The position numbers and the translations under genes were made by a program. Under the pieces are notes generated by a model. The model saw nothing but the letters and a program-made list of their open reading frames with translations. It was not told the origin of the DNA and did no database searches. From Haloplasma contractile (GTDB lineage: Bacteria; Bacillota_I; Bacilli_A; Haloplasmatales; Haloplasmataceae), in assembly GCA_016841945.1 (NCBI GenBank), contig JAENYC010000003.1, forward strand, positions 1-64,000: a DNA stretch of 64,000 nt, given 5' to 3'. Shown here in pieces: positions 34,868 to 44,802 of the stretch. Within the stretch, counting starts at the first letter, position 1. Every line of letters starts with the position of its first letter.

Positions 34868-35974
34868 TTATTTAAAGCGACGTCTAAAGAATGCAGGTAC
34901 TTCAATGTCTTCCTCATCATCTTCGTCATTATCTTCTTTATCAATATTAATTTCAATCGGTTTTGTATCTTTAAGATGGGTATTGGCTTTTAATGATTTT
35001 AAATCAGTAGGTTTTGTATTTAAGAAGTCAAACCCAGTTGCGATAACAGTTACGATGATTTCATCATCTAAATCAGTATTTATCGCTGCACCGTGAATGA
35101 CATTTATATCTGAATTGGCAGCGTTTTGAATCGCGTTAACCGCATCATTAATTTCATAAAGGGTTAATGATGTACCACCCGTTATATTAATAATAGCATC
35201 TGTGGCACCATCTATATCTGTTTCCAATAATGGACTGTTAATCGCTCTCATGGCTGCTTCTACTGCACGGTTCTCACCACTTGCAATACCAATTCCCATT
35301 AAAGCAGTCCCTTTATTTGCCATAACAGTTTTAATATCAGCAAAGTCAAGGTTAATAAGTCCAGGAATAGCGACTATCTCAGCAATTCCTTGTACACCTT
35401 GGCGTAAAACATTATCTGCTTCTCTAAAAGCTTCTAACATAGGTGTATTTCGCTCAACAATTTGAAGTAAGCGATCATTTGGAATCACAATCATCGTATC
35501 CACATTTTGACGCAATTCTTCTAACCCTTGATTAGCGTGGGTCAATCTCTTTTTACCCTCAAAAGTAAATGGCTTAGTGACGATACCTACGGTTAATGCA
35601 CCCGCTTCTCTTGCAATTCTTGCAATAATTGGTGCTGCACCCGTTCCAGTGCCACCACCTAATCCAGCAGTTATAAACACCATATCGGCGCCATCTAACA
35701 TTTCTTCTATTTCGCCAATGCTTTCTTCTGCAGCTTTTTTTCCAATCACAGGGTCTGCGCCTGCTCCTAGACCTCTTGTCAATTCTTTTCCAAGTTGTAC
35801 CCTTGTTTCTGCTTTAGACAAACGCAATACTTGTGCATCTGTATTACATACGATAAACTCAACACCTTGTACTTCATTCTCTATCATTCGATCAACAGCG
35901 TTTGAGCCCCCGCCACCAACACCGATAACTTTTATTTTAGGCATTTGGTCAAATTCATTATCAAACCCAAACAT
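34868..35974 (-). CDS. ftsZ: Cell division GTPase FtsZ
   Basis: A 368-aa tubulin-like GTPase that forms the division ring. Visible: [15 protein letters not shown] (about 16-30), tubulin signature [10 protein letters not shown] (about 104-113), T7-loop region [11 protein letters not shown] (about 203-213), an acidic linker, and the C-terminal peptide [11 protein letters not shown] that binds FtsA and other partners. AAGGAGG precedes the ATG. Last gene of the minus-strand cluster, 87 nt after ftsA. Confidence 0.97.
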   Translation of the reverse strand: MFGFDNEFDQMPKIKVIGVGGGGSNAVDRMIENEVQGVEFIVCNTDAQVLRLSKAETRVQLGKELTRGLGAGADPVIGKKAAEESIGEIEEMLDGADMVFITAGLGGGTGTGAAPIIARIAREAGALTVGIVTKPFTFEGKKRLTHANQGLEELRQNVDTMIVIPNDRLLQIVERNTPMLEAFREADNVLRQGVQGIAEIVAIPGLINLDFADIKTVMANKGTALMGIGIASGENRAVEAAMRAINSPLLETDIDGATDAIINITGGTSLTLYEINDAVNAIQNAANSDINVIHGAAINTDLDDEIIVTVIATGFDFLNTKPTDLKSLKANTHLKDTKPIEINIDKEDNDEDDEEDIEVPAFFRRRFK

Positions 35975-36061
35975 CGTACCTTCCTCCTTCTACAGTACTA
36001 TATATCATTATATAGGATATTTCTTTTTTTTGCATTATAAATTTAAATTTCTTTTAAAATA

Positions 36062-37234
36062 CTATTTCTTATCAAAAACAACCATTTCGTAGTGTTCTTC
36101 AAATAATTTTTCAAGATATAAAATATTATATTGTCCGCTGATAATAGAAGAATACTTCGGATGTCTTGTTCCAACCAAGTAAGGGGTTCTAATACTAGCT
36201 TTTTCACCAAAATTATTTTTAAATAAGGTTTCAAAATTTTCTATCGCAACGCCACCACCAATTAGGACATATTGACTAATTTTATTTTTAAGCCCTATTT
36301 CTAATAAATATCTCCTAATGACACGAATAATTTCTAAATATTTTTCTTCAATTATTTTCGCTATAAATTCATTGGTAATATAAGTGATTGATCCATCTGA
36401 AAAACGTTTTTCAAATACGATTTCTTCCGTTGCTTCTTTTGCTAAACAGTTTCCATGAGTCATCTTAAAATCTTCACAATCTTCATAAGATAATCCTAAT
36501 GATTCTTGTATCGCTTCTGTCACAATATTTGACCCAATCTTAAATGTTTCACTTTTTTTGATCATATAATTACTAAATATCGTAATCGTAGTAGTTGAAG
36601 CCCCAATATCAACAACAGAGGTGTAATTTAACATTTCATCCTTCGTAAGAAGTGATTTCTTATAACCCACAACATTAGGCATAATCTCTATTACTTCTAT
36701 TCCTAATTGTTCCAAAACAGATACAAAATCGATAATAATTTGTTGATTTTCATAAACGATTTCTAAACTTGCAAAAATCTGTCTTGTTATCTGTCCAACA
36801 GGATTATCTATCCTACGTTTCATTTTGACCGAAGTGAAACTATTGGGATAAATATATGCGATTTCTCCTTTTCTATCAGATGAAGTCATTTCTTCAGTAT
36901 AAACTTTATTGAATAGATTTTTTATATGTTTACCCTTTACTTTATTATCAGGAATAGTGATATCATAATTCACTTCCTTAGTGTGCAAATCAACACTTGG
37001 TAACATCAAGACAACAGAATTAATTTTTGTATGAAGAAATTTTTCACATTTCGTTATTAATTTCTTTACATCATGATATACTAGTGATTTATCAATAATT
37101 TCGCCAATTCTTATTCCCGATGTGTGCTCCTCATCGATAAACAATATATTTTGTTTTTCTTCATAAAATTCTGAAACTAGTAGTTTTATAGAATGAGTTC
37201 CAAATTCAATTGATGCATATATATTTCGTTCCAT
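36062..37234 (-). CDS. ftsA: Cell division protein FtsA
   Basis: About 390 aa, actin-fold ATPase that tethers FtsZ to the membrane: phosphate-1 IEFGTHSIKLLV near the N-terminus, the SHS2 (1C) insertion with VLMLPSVDLHTKEV, phosphate-2 VVDIGASTTTITIF, and adenosine motif YVLIGGGVAIENFE. The C-terminal end (YLEKLFEEHYEMVVFDKK) is a weak version of the amphipathic membrane-targeting helix. Two adjacent ATGs (37237, 37234) are both possible. It has its own upstream region after a murB terminator. Confidence 0.93.
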   Translation of the reverse strand: MERNIYASIEFGTHSIKLLVSEFYEEKQNILFIDEEHTSGIRIGEIIDKSLVYHDVKKLITKCEKFLHTKINSVVLMLPSVDLHTKEVNYDITIPDNKVKGKHIKNLFNKVYTEEMTSSDRKGEIAYIYPNSFTSVKMKRRIDNPVGQITRQIFASLEIVYENQQIIIDFVSVLEQLGIEVIEIMPNVVGYKKSLLTKDEMLNYTSVVDIGASTTTITIFSNYMIKKSETFKIGSNIVTEAIQESLGLSYEDCEDFKMTHGNCLAKEATEEIVFEKRFSDGSITYITNEFIAKIIEEKYLEIIRVIRRYLLEIGLKNKISQYVLIGGGVAIENFETLFKNNFGEKASIRTPYLVGTRHPKYSSIISGQYNILYLEKLFEEHYEMVVFDKK

Positions 37235-37365
37235 CATCTCACCATCTTTCAATAAAGCACATTTACTACATTTTACACTATTTTAACATATAAAAAAAGT
37301 TATTTTTAGGATAATATTGTAAATTATATATTCTATTATAGCACATATTATTTTAACATAAAAAT

Positions 37366-37412
37366 AATTCTCATATTTTTTAGAATAATTTCTAAATATA
37401 TGAGAATTTGTA
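37366..37412 (-). terminator. Terminator after murB
   Basis: An inverted repeat (AATTCTCATAT at about 37369 against ATATGAGAATT near 37409) with an internal second stem lies between the murB stop and ftsA, followed on the minus strand by an A/T-rich run. The interval 37253-37365 contains the presumed ftsA promoter but no clear boxes. Confidence 0.55.
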
Positions 37413-37413
37413 T

Positions 37414-38322
37414 TTAATCCCAATTAAAAAATTCAATCTCAGGTTGTAATTTAACACCTGTTACTTGATAGACTTTTTCTATTGTATATTCAACTAAATC
37501 TTTTACATCTTTACTTTTTGCTTTTTCAACATTAATGATAAAGTTACAATGTTTTTCACTGATTTTTGCACCACCCATTTGATATCCTCTTAAACCTGCT
37601 TTATCAATTAAGAGATAAGCATGCGTTCCTATCGGATTTCTAAAGGTAGAACCACCACTTGGAAACTTCAAAGGTTGTGTATTTATCCTTCTTTTTCTTC
37701 GCTTTTCTAATAGATTTCTAATTATTTCGCTACTTCCTTTTTTTAGTTTTAATTTAGCTTCAATAATTAATAACGGCTTTTCATATTGAAGAATTGATTT
37801 TCGATAAGCATATTGTAAATCTTCTTTATGATAGGTTAGAAACTCACCCTTATGATTAATCAATAAGATTTCTTTTACAACATCTTTCATTTCTTTATTA
37901 TATGCACCTGCATTCATAAAAACAGCGCCACCTATTGTACCAGGTATTCCCCCTATAAATTCTAAGCCTTCTAATTCATATTGAATCATATCATATGCTA
38001 ATTTTACAAGGGAATATCCAGCACCAACAATAACTTCTCTGTCTTTTACTTCCAAGTAATTTAAAGCTTGATTTGTTTTAATAATGATACCTTCATATAT
38101 TTTATCAGAGGGTAATAAATTAGAACCATTTCCTATGACTTTAAAAGGCATGTTTTTTAATTTTAAATATTCTACCAAACTAATCAATTGCTTCTTTGTT
38201 TCTGGTGTTACAACAAACCTTGCAATCCCTCCAACTTGAAACGTGGTGTGGTTTGAAAGTGGTTCATTAATCTTAAAGTTTTTAAAGTTATTTTCACTAA
38301 GATAGCTCTCCACTTCAATCAT
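37414..38322 (-). CDS. murB: UDP-N-acetylenolpyruvoylglucosamine reductase
   Basis: A 302-aa FAD enzyme that reduces the enolpyruvyl group to make UDP-MurNAc. Visible: NHTTFQVGGIARF (about 23-35), FAD-binding VIGNGSNLLPSD (about 61-72), GGIPGTIGGAVFMNAGAY (about 123-140), catalytic Ser/proton-donor motif GGSTFRNPIGTHA (about 222-234) and PEIEFF at the end. It is a short Gram-positive (type II) MurB. AAGGTGATTAT precedes the ATG. Second-last gene of the ftsW-murG-murB run. Confidence 0.95.
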   Translation of the reverse strand: MIEVESYLSENNFKNFKINEPLSNHTTFQVGGIARFVVTPETKKQLISLVEYLKLKNMPFKVIGNGSNLLPSDKIYEGIIIKTNQALNYLEVKDREVIVGAGYSLVKLAYDMIQYELEGLEFIGGIPGTIGGAVFMNAGAYNKEMKDVVKEILLINHKGEFLTYHKEDLQYAYRKSILQYEKPLLIIEAKLKLKKGSSEIIRNLLEKRRKRRINTQPLKFPSGGSTFRNPIGTHAYLLIDKAGLRGYQMGGAKISEKHCNFIINVEKAKSKDVKDLVEYTIEKVYQVTGVKLQPEIEFFNWD

Positions 38323-38336
38323 ATAATCACCTTTAA

Positions 38337-39425
38337 TTAAATTAACAGTTTAATCAACTCAATGAATTTATCACAACTATTAGGAATACCAAATTTTTTA
38401 TTATTTATTCTTAATAAGCGCAATTGATAAGTATCTTGAACTAAATCAAAGATTTGTTTAACTAGCATTTCTTTGTTTAAATCTTTTTCTTCTATCATAA
38501 TTGCACCCCCGATATTCACTAAATCCAATGCATTCTTCTTCTGATGTTGATTGGTAACATACGGAGATGGAACCAAGATCACCGGTATTCCTATTGCAGA
38601 AATTTCTGAAATTGTTGTTGCACCTGCTCGACTGATAATTAAATCAGCATGTAGATAATACTGCGGCATATTATCAACATAAGCTTTGATAAAGACATTT
38701 TTATTTAAATTAAATTGTTTGACTTCACTTATTATATTATCATAATGAAGCTTACCTGTGACAAAAACAATCTCAATCTTCAAATCTTTTGTTAGTAGTG
38801 GTAATGCTTGTATGATTGTTTGATTGACATATTTAGCACCTTGTGACCCCATAAAAATTAGAATAAGTTTTTTATTCTTTTGTAATCCCAATTGTTCTTT
38901 AGGTACTTTCTCCGTATTCAGGACCTCTTGTGCTCTAGGATTGCCAGTTATAACCGTTTTAGTCTCATCAAAAAAAGATTGGCTCGTTGGAAAACTAATC
39001 GCAATCTTATCAGCATAACGAGATAACATTTTATTTGTCAAACCAGGAATACTGTTTTGTTCATGTATAATGGTTTTTATCTTTTTTTTATATCCTGCAT
39101 ACACAACCGGTGCACAAACATATCCACCTGTTCCTATGATGATATCTGGTTTAAATTTTTTAATCATTTGTTTTACCTTATAATAAGCTTTTATAAACTC
39201 ATACACTGTTAATATATTTTTTAAGGTAAATCTACGATAAAAATAACGCACATTAATGCCTATAAAGGGAATATTTTCTTTTTCGCATATCCTTTCTTCT
39301 TCTGCACCAATTTTACCGATATACAATATCTCTATATTATTTCCATTTTTTTTAAGATGTTTAATTAAGGCAATGGCAGGATAAATATGACCACCTGTAC
39401 CACCACCACTAAAGATTAGTTTCAT
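38337..39425 (-). CDS. murG: Lipid II-forming GlcNAc transferase MurG
   Basis: A 362-aa GT-B glycosyltransferase adding GlcNAc to lipid I at the inner membrane face. Visible: SGGGTGGHIYPAIAL (about 5-19), GTGGYVCAPV, and the donor site MGSQGAKYVNQTI plus ISRAGATTISEISAIGIPVILVP. The ATG at 39425 follows AGAGGTGATAAT and is preferred over a start 14 codons upstream that overlaps ftsW. Confidence 0.95.
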   Translation of the reverse strand: MKLIFSGGGTGGHIYPAIALIKHLKKNGNNIEILYIGKIGAEEERICEKENIPFIGINVRYFYRRFTLKNILTVYEFIKAYYKVKQMIKKFKPDIIIGTGGYVCAPVVYAGYKKKIKTIIHEQNSIPGLTNKMLSRYADKIAISFPTSQSFFDETKTVITGNPRAQEVLNTEKVPKEQLGLQKNKKLILIFMGSQGAKYVNQTIIQALPLLTKDLKIEIVFVTGKLHYDNIISEVKQFNLNKNVFIKAYVDNMPQYYLHADLIISRAGATTISEISAIGIPVILVPSPYVTNQHQKKNALDLVNIGGAIMIEEKDLNKEMLVKQIFDLVQDTYQLRLLRINNKKFGIPNSCDKFIELIKLLI

Positions 39426-39463
39426 ATTATCACCTCTAATAGATTGGACTTTTTTTATCTCTT

Positions 39464-40567
39464 TCATACCTCATCATCGTTTTGATACTTACTGATGTTT
39501 AATATGATGCCAACACCTAACAATGTAACCGTTAAACTAGAACCACCATAACTTAAAAAAGGTAAGGTAATACCCGTAACAGGTAATAACCCAATGACAA
39601 CCCCGATATTTATAAAAAACTGTATAAATATCGTCAATGTAATACCTAGAGCTAAAAATTTTCCAAATAAATCCTTGGCTTTATAACTAATTTGTAAACT
39701 GGTGATTAAAAAGGTTGTATATAATATCAAAATAGCCACCCCACCGATAAATCCTAATTCTTCAATAATAATCGCAAATATAAAATCAGTTTGAGGTTCT
39801 GGTAAATAGAAGTATTTTTGTATACTATTTCCAAAACCCACACCAAATAATCCACCTGGTGCAATCGCATATAAGGATTGAATAATTTGAAAACCAGCAC
39901 CCAAAGGATCACTCCAAGGATCCAAATAAGCAAATATTCTTTGGAGACGATAAGGTGCAGAAATAATGAGAAGTGTTATGCCACCAAGTCCTGCTAGAAT
40001 TAAATATAAAAAGTAAGATAAATCAACCCCAGATACAAAAAGCATAACAATAACAGTTGCAACTATCACCATACCAGTACCAAAATCAGGTTGAAGCATA
40101 ACAAGACCAAAAACAAGAAGCAGTACACATAGCAGTAATAGTACATACTTTATTTTTTTCATATCATGATAGTAATCTGACAAATATTTACTCACTAGCA
40201 TGATACAAGCGATTTTCATGAATTCAGAAGGTTGAATAGAAAATGTTCCAATCCCAATCCAACTTCTAGCACCACCTCTAACAATTCCAATTCCAGGTAA
40301 TAATACCATAATCAATAGACCTAACCCTACTAAAAAAATAAATGATGCATTTTTTTTATATATTTGATAATCAATTTTTGAAATTATATACATCCCTAAT
40401 AAACCAATTGACGCAAATATTAACTGTCTCCACAAATAATAATACCTGTCATTAAACTTAAATTCTGCCCATATTTGACTTGCACTATAAACCATGATGA
40501 CGCCAATTAATGTTAAAAGAATCGTTGTCACAAATAATAAAATATTCATTTGTTTTTCTTGTTTCAT
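39464..40567 (-). CDS. ftsW: SEDS-family peptidoglycan polymerase FtsW
   Basis: A 367-aa protein with about ten membrane spans and SEDS motifs (RSWIGIGTFSIQPSEFMKIA, QPDFGTGM, PEPQTDFIFAIIIEELGF, LPFLSYGGSS). It polymerises lipid II with a partner class B PBP, presumably the one encoded at 44.8 kb. By position between murD and murG it is the FtsW/SpoVE type rather than RodA. The ATG at 40567 follows GAGGTG. Its leader carries two near-identical hairpins. Confidence 0.93.
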   Translation of the reverse strand: MKQEKQMNILLFVTTILLTLIGVIMVYSASQIWAEFKFNDRYYYLWRQLIFASIGLLGMYIISKIDYQIYKKNASFIFLVGLGLLIMVLLPGIGIVRGGARSWIGIGTFSIQPSEFMKIACIMLVSKYLSDYYHDMKKIKYVLLLLCVLLLVFGLVMLQPDFGTGMVIVATVIVMLFVSGVDLSYFLYLILAGLGGITLLIISAPYRLQRIFAYLDPWSDPLGAGFQIIQSLYAIAPGGLFGVGFGNSIQKYFYLPEPQTDFIFAIIIEELGFIGGVAILILYTTFLITSLQISYKAKDLFGKFLALGITLTIFIQFFINIGVVIGLLPVTGITLPFLSYGGSSLTVTLLGVGIILNISKYQNDDEV

Positions 40568-40639
40568 ATAAAAACACCTCAATATAAATATATTGAAGAT
40601 GTTTATTAATTATTATCAAACTTATCATTTCTTTAAAAA

Positions 40640-40666
40640 AGGACTTTAGAAAAGATCTAAAGTCCT
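40640..40666 (-). terminator. Hairpin A between murD and ftsW
   Basis: AGGACTTTAGA and TCTAAAGTCCT around a 5-nt loop, followed on the minus strand by six T. It is nearly identical to hairpin B. It lies about 70 nt upstream of ftsW and could be a terminator or an attenuator. Confidence 0.75.
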
Positions 40667-40667
40667 T

Positions 40668-40828
40668 AGTAATATGGTTTCGCATAAATTTACTATTAAA
40701 CTGTTACTTATTAACGAGTAATATATTCACATATATTTAATAGTAAACTGCTACTTTATTACCACTATTATTTTTCCATCAAAACATAAATTTATACACA
40801 TTTTTATAAAAATTTTTGCTTAAAGAAA
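40668..40828. repeat. Intergenic segment with short direct repeats
   Basis: Between hairpins A and B: related blocks at 40692-40713 and 40739-40761 (core TAAACTGTTACTT / TAAACTGCTACTT). Together with the duplicated hairpins this suggests a local duplication. No gene. Confidence 0.5.
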
Positions 40829-40829
40829 A

Positions 40830-40855
40830 AGGACTTTAGGAGAACCTAAAGTCCT
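40830..40855 (-). terminator. Hairpin B between murD and ftsW
   Basis: AGGACTTTAGG and CCTAAAGTCCT around a 4-nt loop, followed on the minus strand by five T; 91 nt past the murD stop. Likely the murD terminator. Confidence 0.8.
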
Positions 40856-40945
40856 TAGTAATGTATAACATAAGTTATACTAACAAGGAGTTAATAAAAC
40901 AAGTTATACGATTACCATTAATAGATTGTGTCAAAATCTTAAAAA

Positions 40946-42283
40946 TTATACATTATTTTCGATATTTATTACATAATCTATAAAATGATTTCCTCTATCT
41001 TCATAGTCTTTAAATTGATCCCAACTTGCACTTGCAGGAGAAAATAATACGATGTCATCTTGTTTTTTTATCTTTTGTGTCAACTTAACTGCTTCTTGTA
41101 AATCCTGACAAACAAAACAAGTATTATTAAGTGCTATGCAACGACTTAAAATCCTTTCCTTTGTTTCTCCGTAGGTGATAATGGTTTTAATGTTTTGATG
41201 TTTTAAAACATCGGTAAAATCCTGTTTGCGATCTGACCCACCTAATATTAACACTACTTCCTCATGGAATGCATTTAATGCGCAAATTGTTGATTTTACA
41301 TTGGTAGATTTAGAATCATTATAATAACTCACACCATTCACTTTTTTAACAAATTGAATACGATGTGGTAAACTTTCAAAATTTTTCAGAGTATTCTCAA
41401 TGAATTGATTTTCTATATAAAAGACTTTTCCTGCGGTAATCGCGGCTAAAACATTATATAAATTGTGTTCACCAAGTATTTTTATATCATCTTTTTTAAT
41501 AATCGATTGCCCGTTGTATTTTATCCTATCATTTTCTATATATGTATCAACACGTGTATCAGTTAATGAAAAACTATACTTACTGCATTTCACTTTTTTA
41601 GATTTTTTTCTAACCAGTTTATCATCCCGATTAAATATGAGATAACAATCATGATTCATTTGCTTTAGTAAATTCGTTTTCGCATTTACATAATGGTCAA
41701 ATGTATGGTGATAATCTAAATGCGCTTCACTAATATTAAGCAATATTCCAATATGAGGTCTAAAATAGATAATATCTAATAATTGAAATGAAGATAATTC
41801 AACCACATAAACATCGCATGGTATTTGGTCTACAACTGCGTCTGATAATGAATACCCATAATTTCCTACACTAACAGCATCAATATTACTATCCTTTAAA
41901 ATTTGTGTGATTAAAGCGGTTGTGGTTGTTTTTCCATTGGTTCCTGTAATACCTACTATGACCTTTGTTTTGTCGATAAAATGATAGGCAAGTTCTATTT
42001 CTGAAATGACTTGTATTTTTTTATTTTTTGCCTTTCTTAATATCTCAATGTCATAAGGAATCCCTGGGCTTTTTACAATAATATCAAGTTCATGTAAATA
42101 ATCGATCACTTTTTCATAAGGGATAAAAATTGTCTCTTTAAATATATCCTCTTCTTGATTCGGATGGATATTTTTATCTGATACGAATATTTCAACATTT
42201 AAAGTTTTTAGTAATCGAATCGCGGCCTTTCCACTTTTTTTTAGACCTAAAACTAAAATCTTCTTATGATTGAACTCGATCAT
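40946..42283 (-). CDS. murD: UDP-MurNAc-L-alanine:D-glutamate ligase
   Basis: A 445-aa Mur ligase. Visible: N-terminal uracil-binding VLGLKKSGKAAIRLL, ATP loop GITGTNGKTTTTALI (about 109-123), central-domain NISEAHLDYHHTFDHYV, NDSKSTNVKST and a C-terminal GGSDRKQDF. It adds D-Glu to the stem peptide in the cytoplasm. The ATG at 42283 follows GGGGAG. The terminator-like hairpins after it separate it from ftsW, which is unusual for this cluster. Confidence 0.95.
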   Translation of the reverse strand: MIEFNHKKILVLGLKKSGKAAIRLLKTLNVEIFVSDKNIHPNQEEDIFKETIFIPYEKVIDYLHELDIIVKSPGIPYDIEILRKAKNKKIQVISEIELAYHFIDKTKVIVGITGTNGKTTTTALITQILKDSNIDAVSVGNYGYSLSDAVVDQIPCDVYVVELSSFQLLDIIYFRPHIGILLNISEAHLDYHHTFDHYVNAKTNLLKQMNHDCYLIFNRDDKLVRKKSKKVKCSKYSFSLTDTRVDTYIENDRIKYNGQSIIKKDDIKILGEHNLYNVLAAITAGKVFYIENQFIENTLKNFESLPHRIQFVKKVNGVSYYNDSKSTNVKSTICALNAFHEEVVLILGGSDRKQDFTDVLKHQNIKTIITYGETKERILSRCIALNNTCFVCQDLQEAVKLTQKIKKQDDIVLFSPASASWDQFKDYEDRGNHFIDYVINIENNV

Positions 42284-42316
42284 AGCACTCCCCTTTGTCA
42301 ACTGACTAAAATACTA

Positions 42317-43309
42317 CTAATTGGTGATCAAAACAATACACACACCAATCAAACTAAAAATAAATCCAAAAATATAAAATAATAACACAACAGATGACTC
42401 TCTAAAGCCGCTTAATTCAAAATGATGATGTAGTGGTGCCATTTTAAATAGGCGTTTCCCTTTTGTTTTTTTAAAATAAATCACTTGAATAATATCAGAT
42501 AGTGTTTCAATCACAAACACACCACCGACAATGATCAATAACAGTTCATATTTTGTCAGAATCGCCATTGTCGCCATAGCCGCGCCTAATGTGAGTGAAC
42601 CTGTATCACCCATAAATATACGGGCTGGATGCGCATTGAATATTAAAAATCCTAATATTGAACCTAATAAAGCAGCACCAAACAACATCAAATCATATTG
42701 ACCATTTAAATAAGCAATAAAAGTGAAGGTAGATATCGCAAAACTAGATAAACCAGCAGCTAAACCATCTAATCCATCGGTTAGATTGACCGCATTTGTA
42801 CCACCTACTAACATAAAGAAAGTTAATATACCATAAAACCATTTTAAATCCAATGATATCTCTGTAGTTAGATATATCTCTGTTTCATAACCTTGTCTTA
42901 AATACAGATAGAAAAACAATCCCGCAATGAAAATTTGAAGTATGAATTTAAGTTTAGGTGATAATCCATTATTATTTTTTCTTACCACAATGAGGTAATC
43001 ATCGACAAAGCCAATAAAAGCATATCCGAATAATGTCACAAATAATAATATCCAATTTTTAACATTAAAATCTATTAAACCACGATTATAAAACTGATAA
43101 AATAAAAGAACGGTAATGGCAGTGACAATACTAAATACAACACCACCCATCGTTGGCGTTCCAGATTTTATATGATGTGATAAAGGACCTTCTTTGCGAA
43201 TCGACTGTCCAAATTTCAATCGTTTCATATATGGGATGATGATTGGAATGATGAGTATCGTTAAAATAAGCGATACAAACATCCCAAAATAAATAATTTT
43301 TAAAGTCAT
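42317..43309 (-). CDS. mraY: Phospho-MurNAc-pentapeptide transferase
   Basis: A 330-aa, ten-span membrane enzyme that forms lipid I on undecaprenyl phosphate. Visible: SHHIKSGTPTMGGVVF, the Asp-rich FVDDYL and NLTDGLDGLAAG motifs, NAHPARIFMGDTGSL and the cytoplasmic MAPLHHHFELSG loop. AAGGAG precedes the ATG; 5 nt after murE. Confidence 0.97.
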   Translation of the reverse strand: MTLKIIYFGMFVSLILTILIIPIIIPYMKRLKFGQSIRKEGPLSHHIKSGTPTMGGVVFSIVTAITVLLFYQFYNRGLIDFNVKNWILLFVTLFGYAFIGFVDDYLIVVRKNNNGLSPKLKFILQIFIAGLFFYLYLRQGYETEIYLTTEISLDLKWFYGILTFFMLVGGTNAVNLTDGLDGLAAGLSSFAISTFTFIAYLNGQYDLMLFGAALLGSILGFLIFNAHPARIFMGDTGSLTLGAAMATMAILTKYELLLIIVGGVFVIETLSDIIQVIYFKKTKGKRLFKMAPLHHHFELSGFRESSVVLLFYIFGFIFSLIGVCIVLITN

Positions 43310-43313
43310 ATGC

Positions 43314-44798
43314 TTACTCCTTAAATCGTCGGTTTATATATTTCCTCACTTCATCATAATCACTAAAATAGACTCTTTGATTTCCTATAACCTGATAATT
43401 TTCATGACCTTTTCCTAATATGACCAAGACATCATCTAATGCCATCGTATCAATCGCATAACCAATCGCCTCACTTCTGTTTTCAATCACGATATACTTT
43501 TGACTACTAGTGCCTTGAATGATGTCATGAATGATACTAGATGCATCTTCATATCTCGGATTATCCGTTGTAAAAATCACTTCATCCGCTAGACTAGTTG
43601 TCATTTTACCAATAATCGGACGTTTCAATGCATCCCTGTCACCACCACAACCAATGACACAAATAATTTTCTTTTTCGTAATCATTTTTATTTCATTAAG
43701 GATACGATAAACACTATCAGGTGTATGAGCATAATCAATAAATACATTTAAATCATATGGGTTGTTTACCTTTTCCATCCTTCCCTTTACACCTTTTAAT
43801 TGTGGAAGCATACGAAAAATCTCTTCCATATTAAAATGATTAATATAAAAATATGAAATCGCAGATAATAAATTATACACATTAAAAAAACCAAAGATAT
43901 TATTAGTATTGACTGAACCTATGAAATCATTAAAACAATAAAAATCAAAGGATATTTTCGATACATCGCAAATGATATTTCGTGCTTGAAAATCATTTTC
44001 ACCATCTATTCCATAGGTATAGGTTTCTACATTCGCTAGACGGATAAATTTTCTGAAATATTTACAGTCCCCATTAAATAATACTTTTTTATCATTAAAA
44101 AAATTACCTAAATATGCAAATAATAATCCTTTTGAATAAAAATAATCATCAAATGTCTTGTGATAGTCTAGATGATCATGAGAAAAATTCGTATAAATGA
44201 CCGTATTAAAGTCTAATTGTGCCACTCTTTCCTGTTTTATCGCATGACTTGACACTTCCATTACAACCTGATTGATTCCTTTTTGAATAGAATCATGAAG
44301 AATTTTTTGAATGATTAAGTTTGATGGGGTTGTATTAAGACTCTCAATTGCTTCATTACCTATTTTAATACCATTTGTACCAATTAATGTACATTTTTTA
44401 TCTAACAATCTATAAATATGATGAATCATAGATGAGACAGTGGTCTTTCCATTTGTCCCTGTTACCCCAACTAAATGAACCTGAAAAGATGGCATATGAT
44501 AATAATAGTGAGATAAAATGGCAAGTGTTTTTTTCGAATCATGAACCTTTATCATATTAATGTGATCATAAGTCAAGTAATCATAATATTTATCCTCGTA
44601 TATTATTGTTTTTATATTTTGATTAATCGCATCTATGATATAATCATGACCATCACTTTCTTCACCTTTTATGGCGATGAATATATCATTTGTTTCAATT
44701 TTTCTAGAATCGTCGACGATTTTATGAATGGGATGGTTTATAATTCTATTTTTATCGTAATGAAGTTTGCTTTTATCTAATAATTGATATAAATCCAT
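43314..44798 (-). CDS. murE: UDP-MurNAc-tripeptide synthetase
   Basis: A 494-aa Mur ligase adding the third residue. Visible: ATP loop GVTGTNGKTTVSSMI (about 109-123), NTTPSN, NFSHDHLDYHKTFDDY, and the amino-acid-selecting motif TDNPRYED (about 406-413). DNPR is the meso-diaminopimelate signature, so the wall is probably of the mDAP type. Gap of 4 nt to the PBP gene upstream. Confidence 0.95.
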   Translation of the reverse strand: MDLYQLLDKSKLHYDKNRIINHPIHKIVDDSRKIETNDIFIAIKGEESDGHDYIIDAINQNIKTIIYEDKYYDYLTYDHINMIKVHDSKKTLAILSHYYYHMPSFQVHLVGVTGTNGKTTVSSMIHHIYRLLDKKCTLIGTNGIKIGNEAIESLNTTPSNLIIQKILHDSIQKGINQVVMEVSSHAIKQERVAQLDFNTVIYTNFSHDHLDYHKTFDDYFYSKGLLFAYLGNFFNDKKVLFNGDCKYFRKFIRLANVETYTYGIDGENDFQARNIICDVSKISFDFYCFNDFIGSVNTNNIFGFFNVYNLLSAISYFYINHFNMEEIFRMLPQLKGVKGRMEKVNNPYDLNVFIDYAHTPDSVYRILNEIKMITKKKIICVIGCGGDRDALKRPIIGKMTTSLADEVIFTTDNPRYEDASSIIHDIIQGTSSQKYIVIENRSEAIGYAIDTMALDDVLVILGKGHENYQVIGNQRVYFSDYDEVRKYINRRFKE

Positions 44799-44802
44799 CC
44801 TC

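Noticed and set aside
37234-37252. FtsA start at TTG 37252
   Set aside because: It would add six residues upstream of the conserved N-terminus; an ATG pair at 37237/37234 fits the family better, although the ribosome site spacing is tight.
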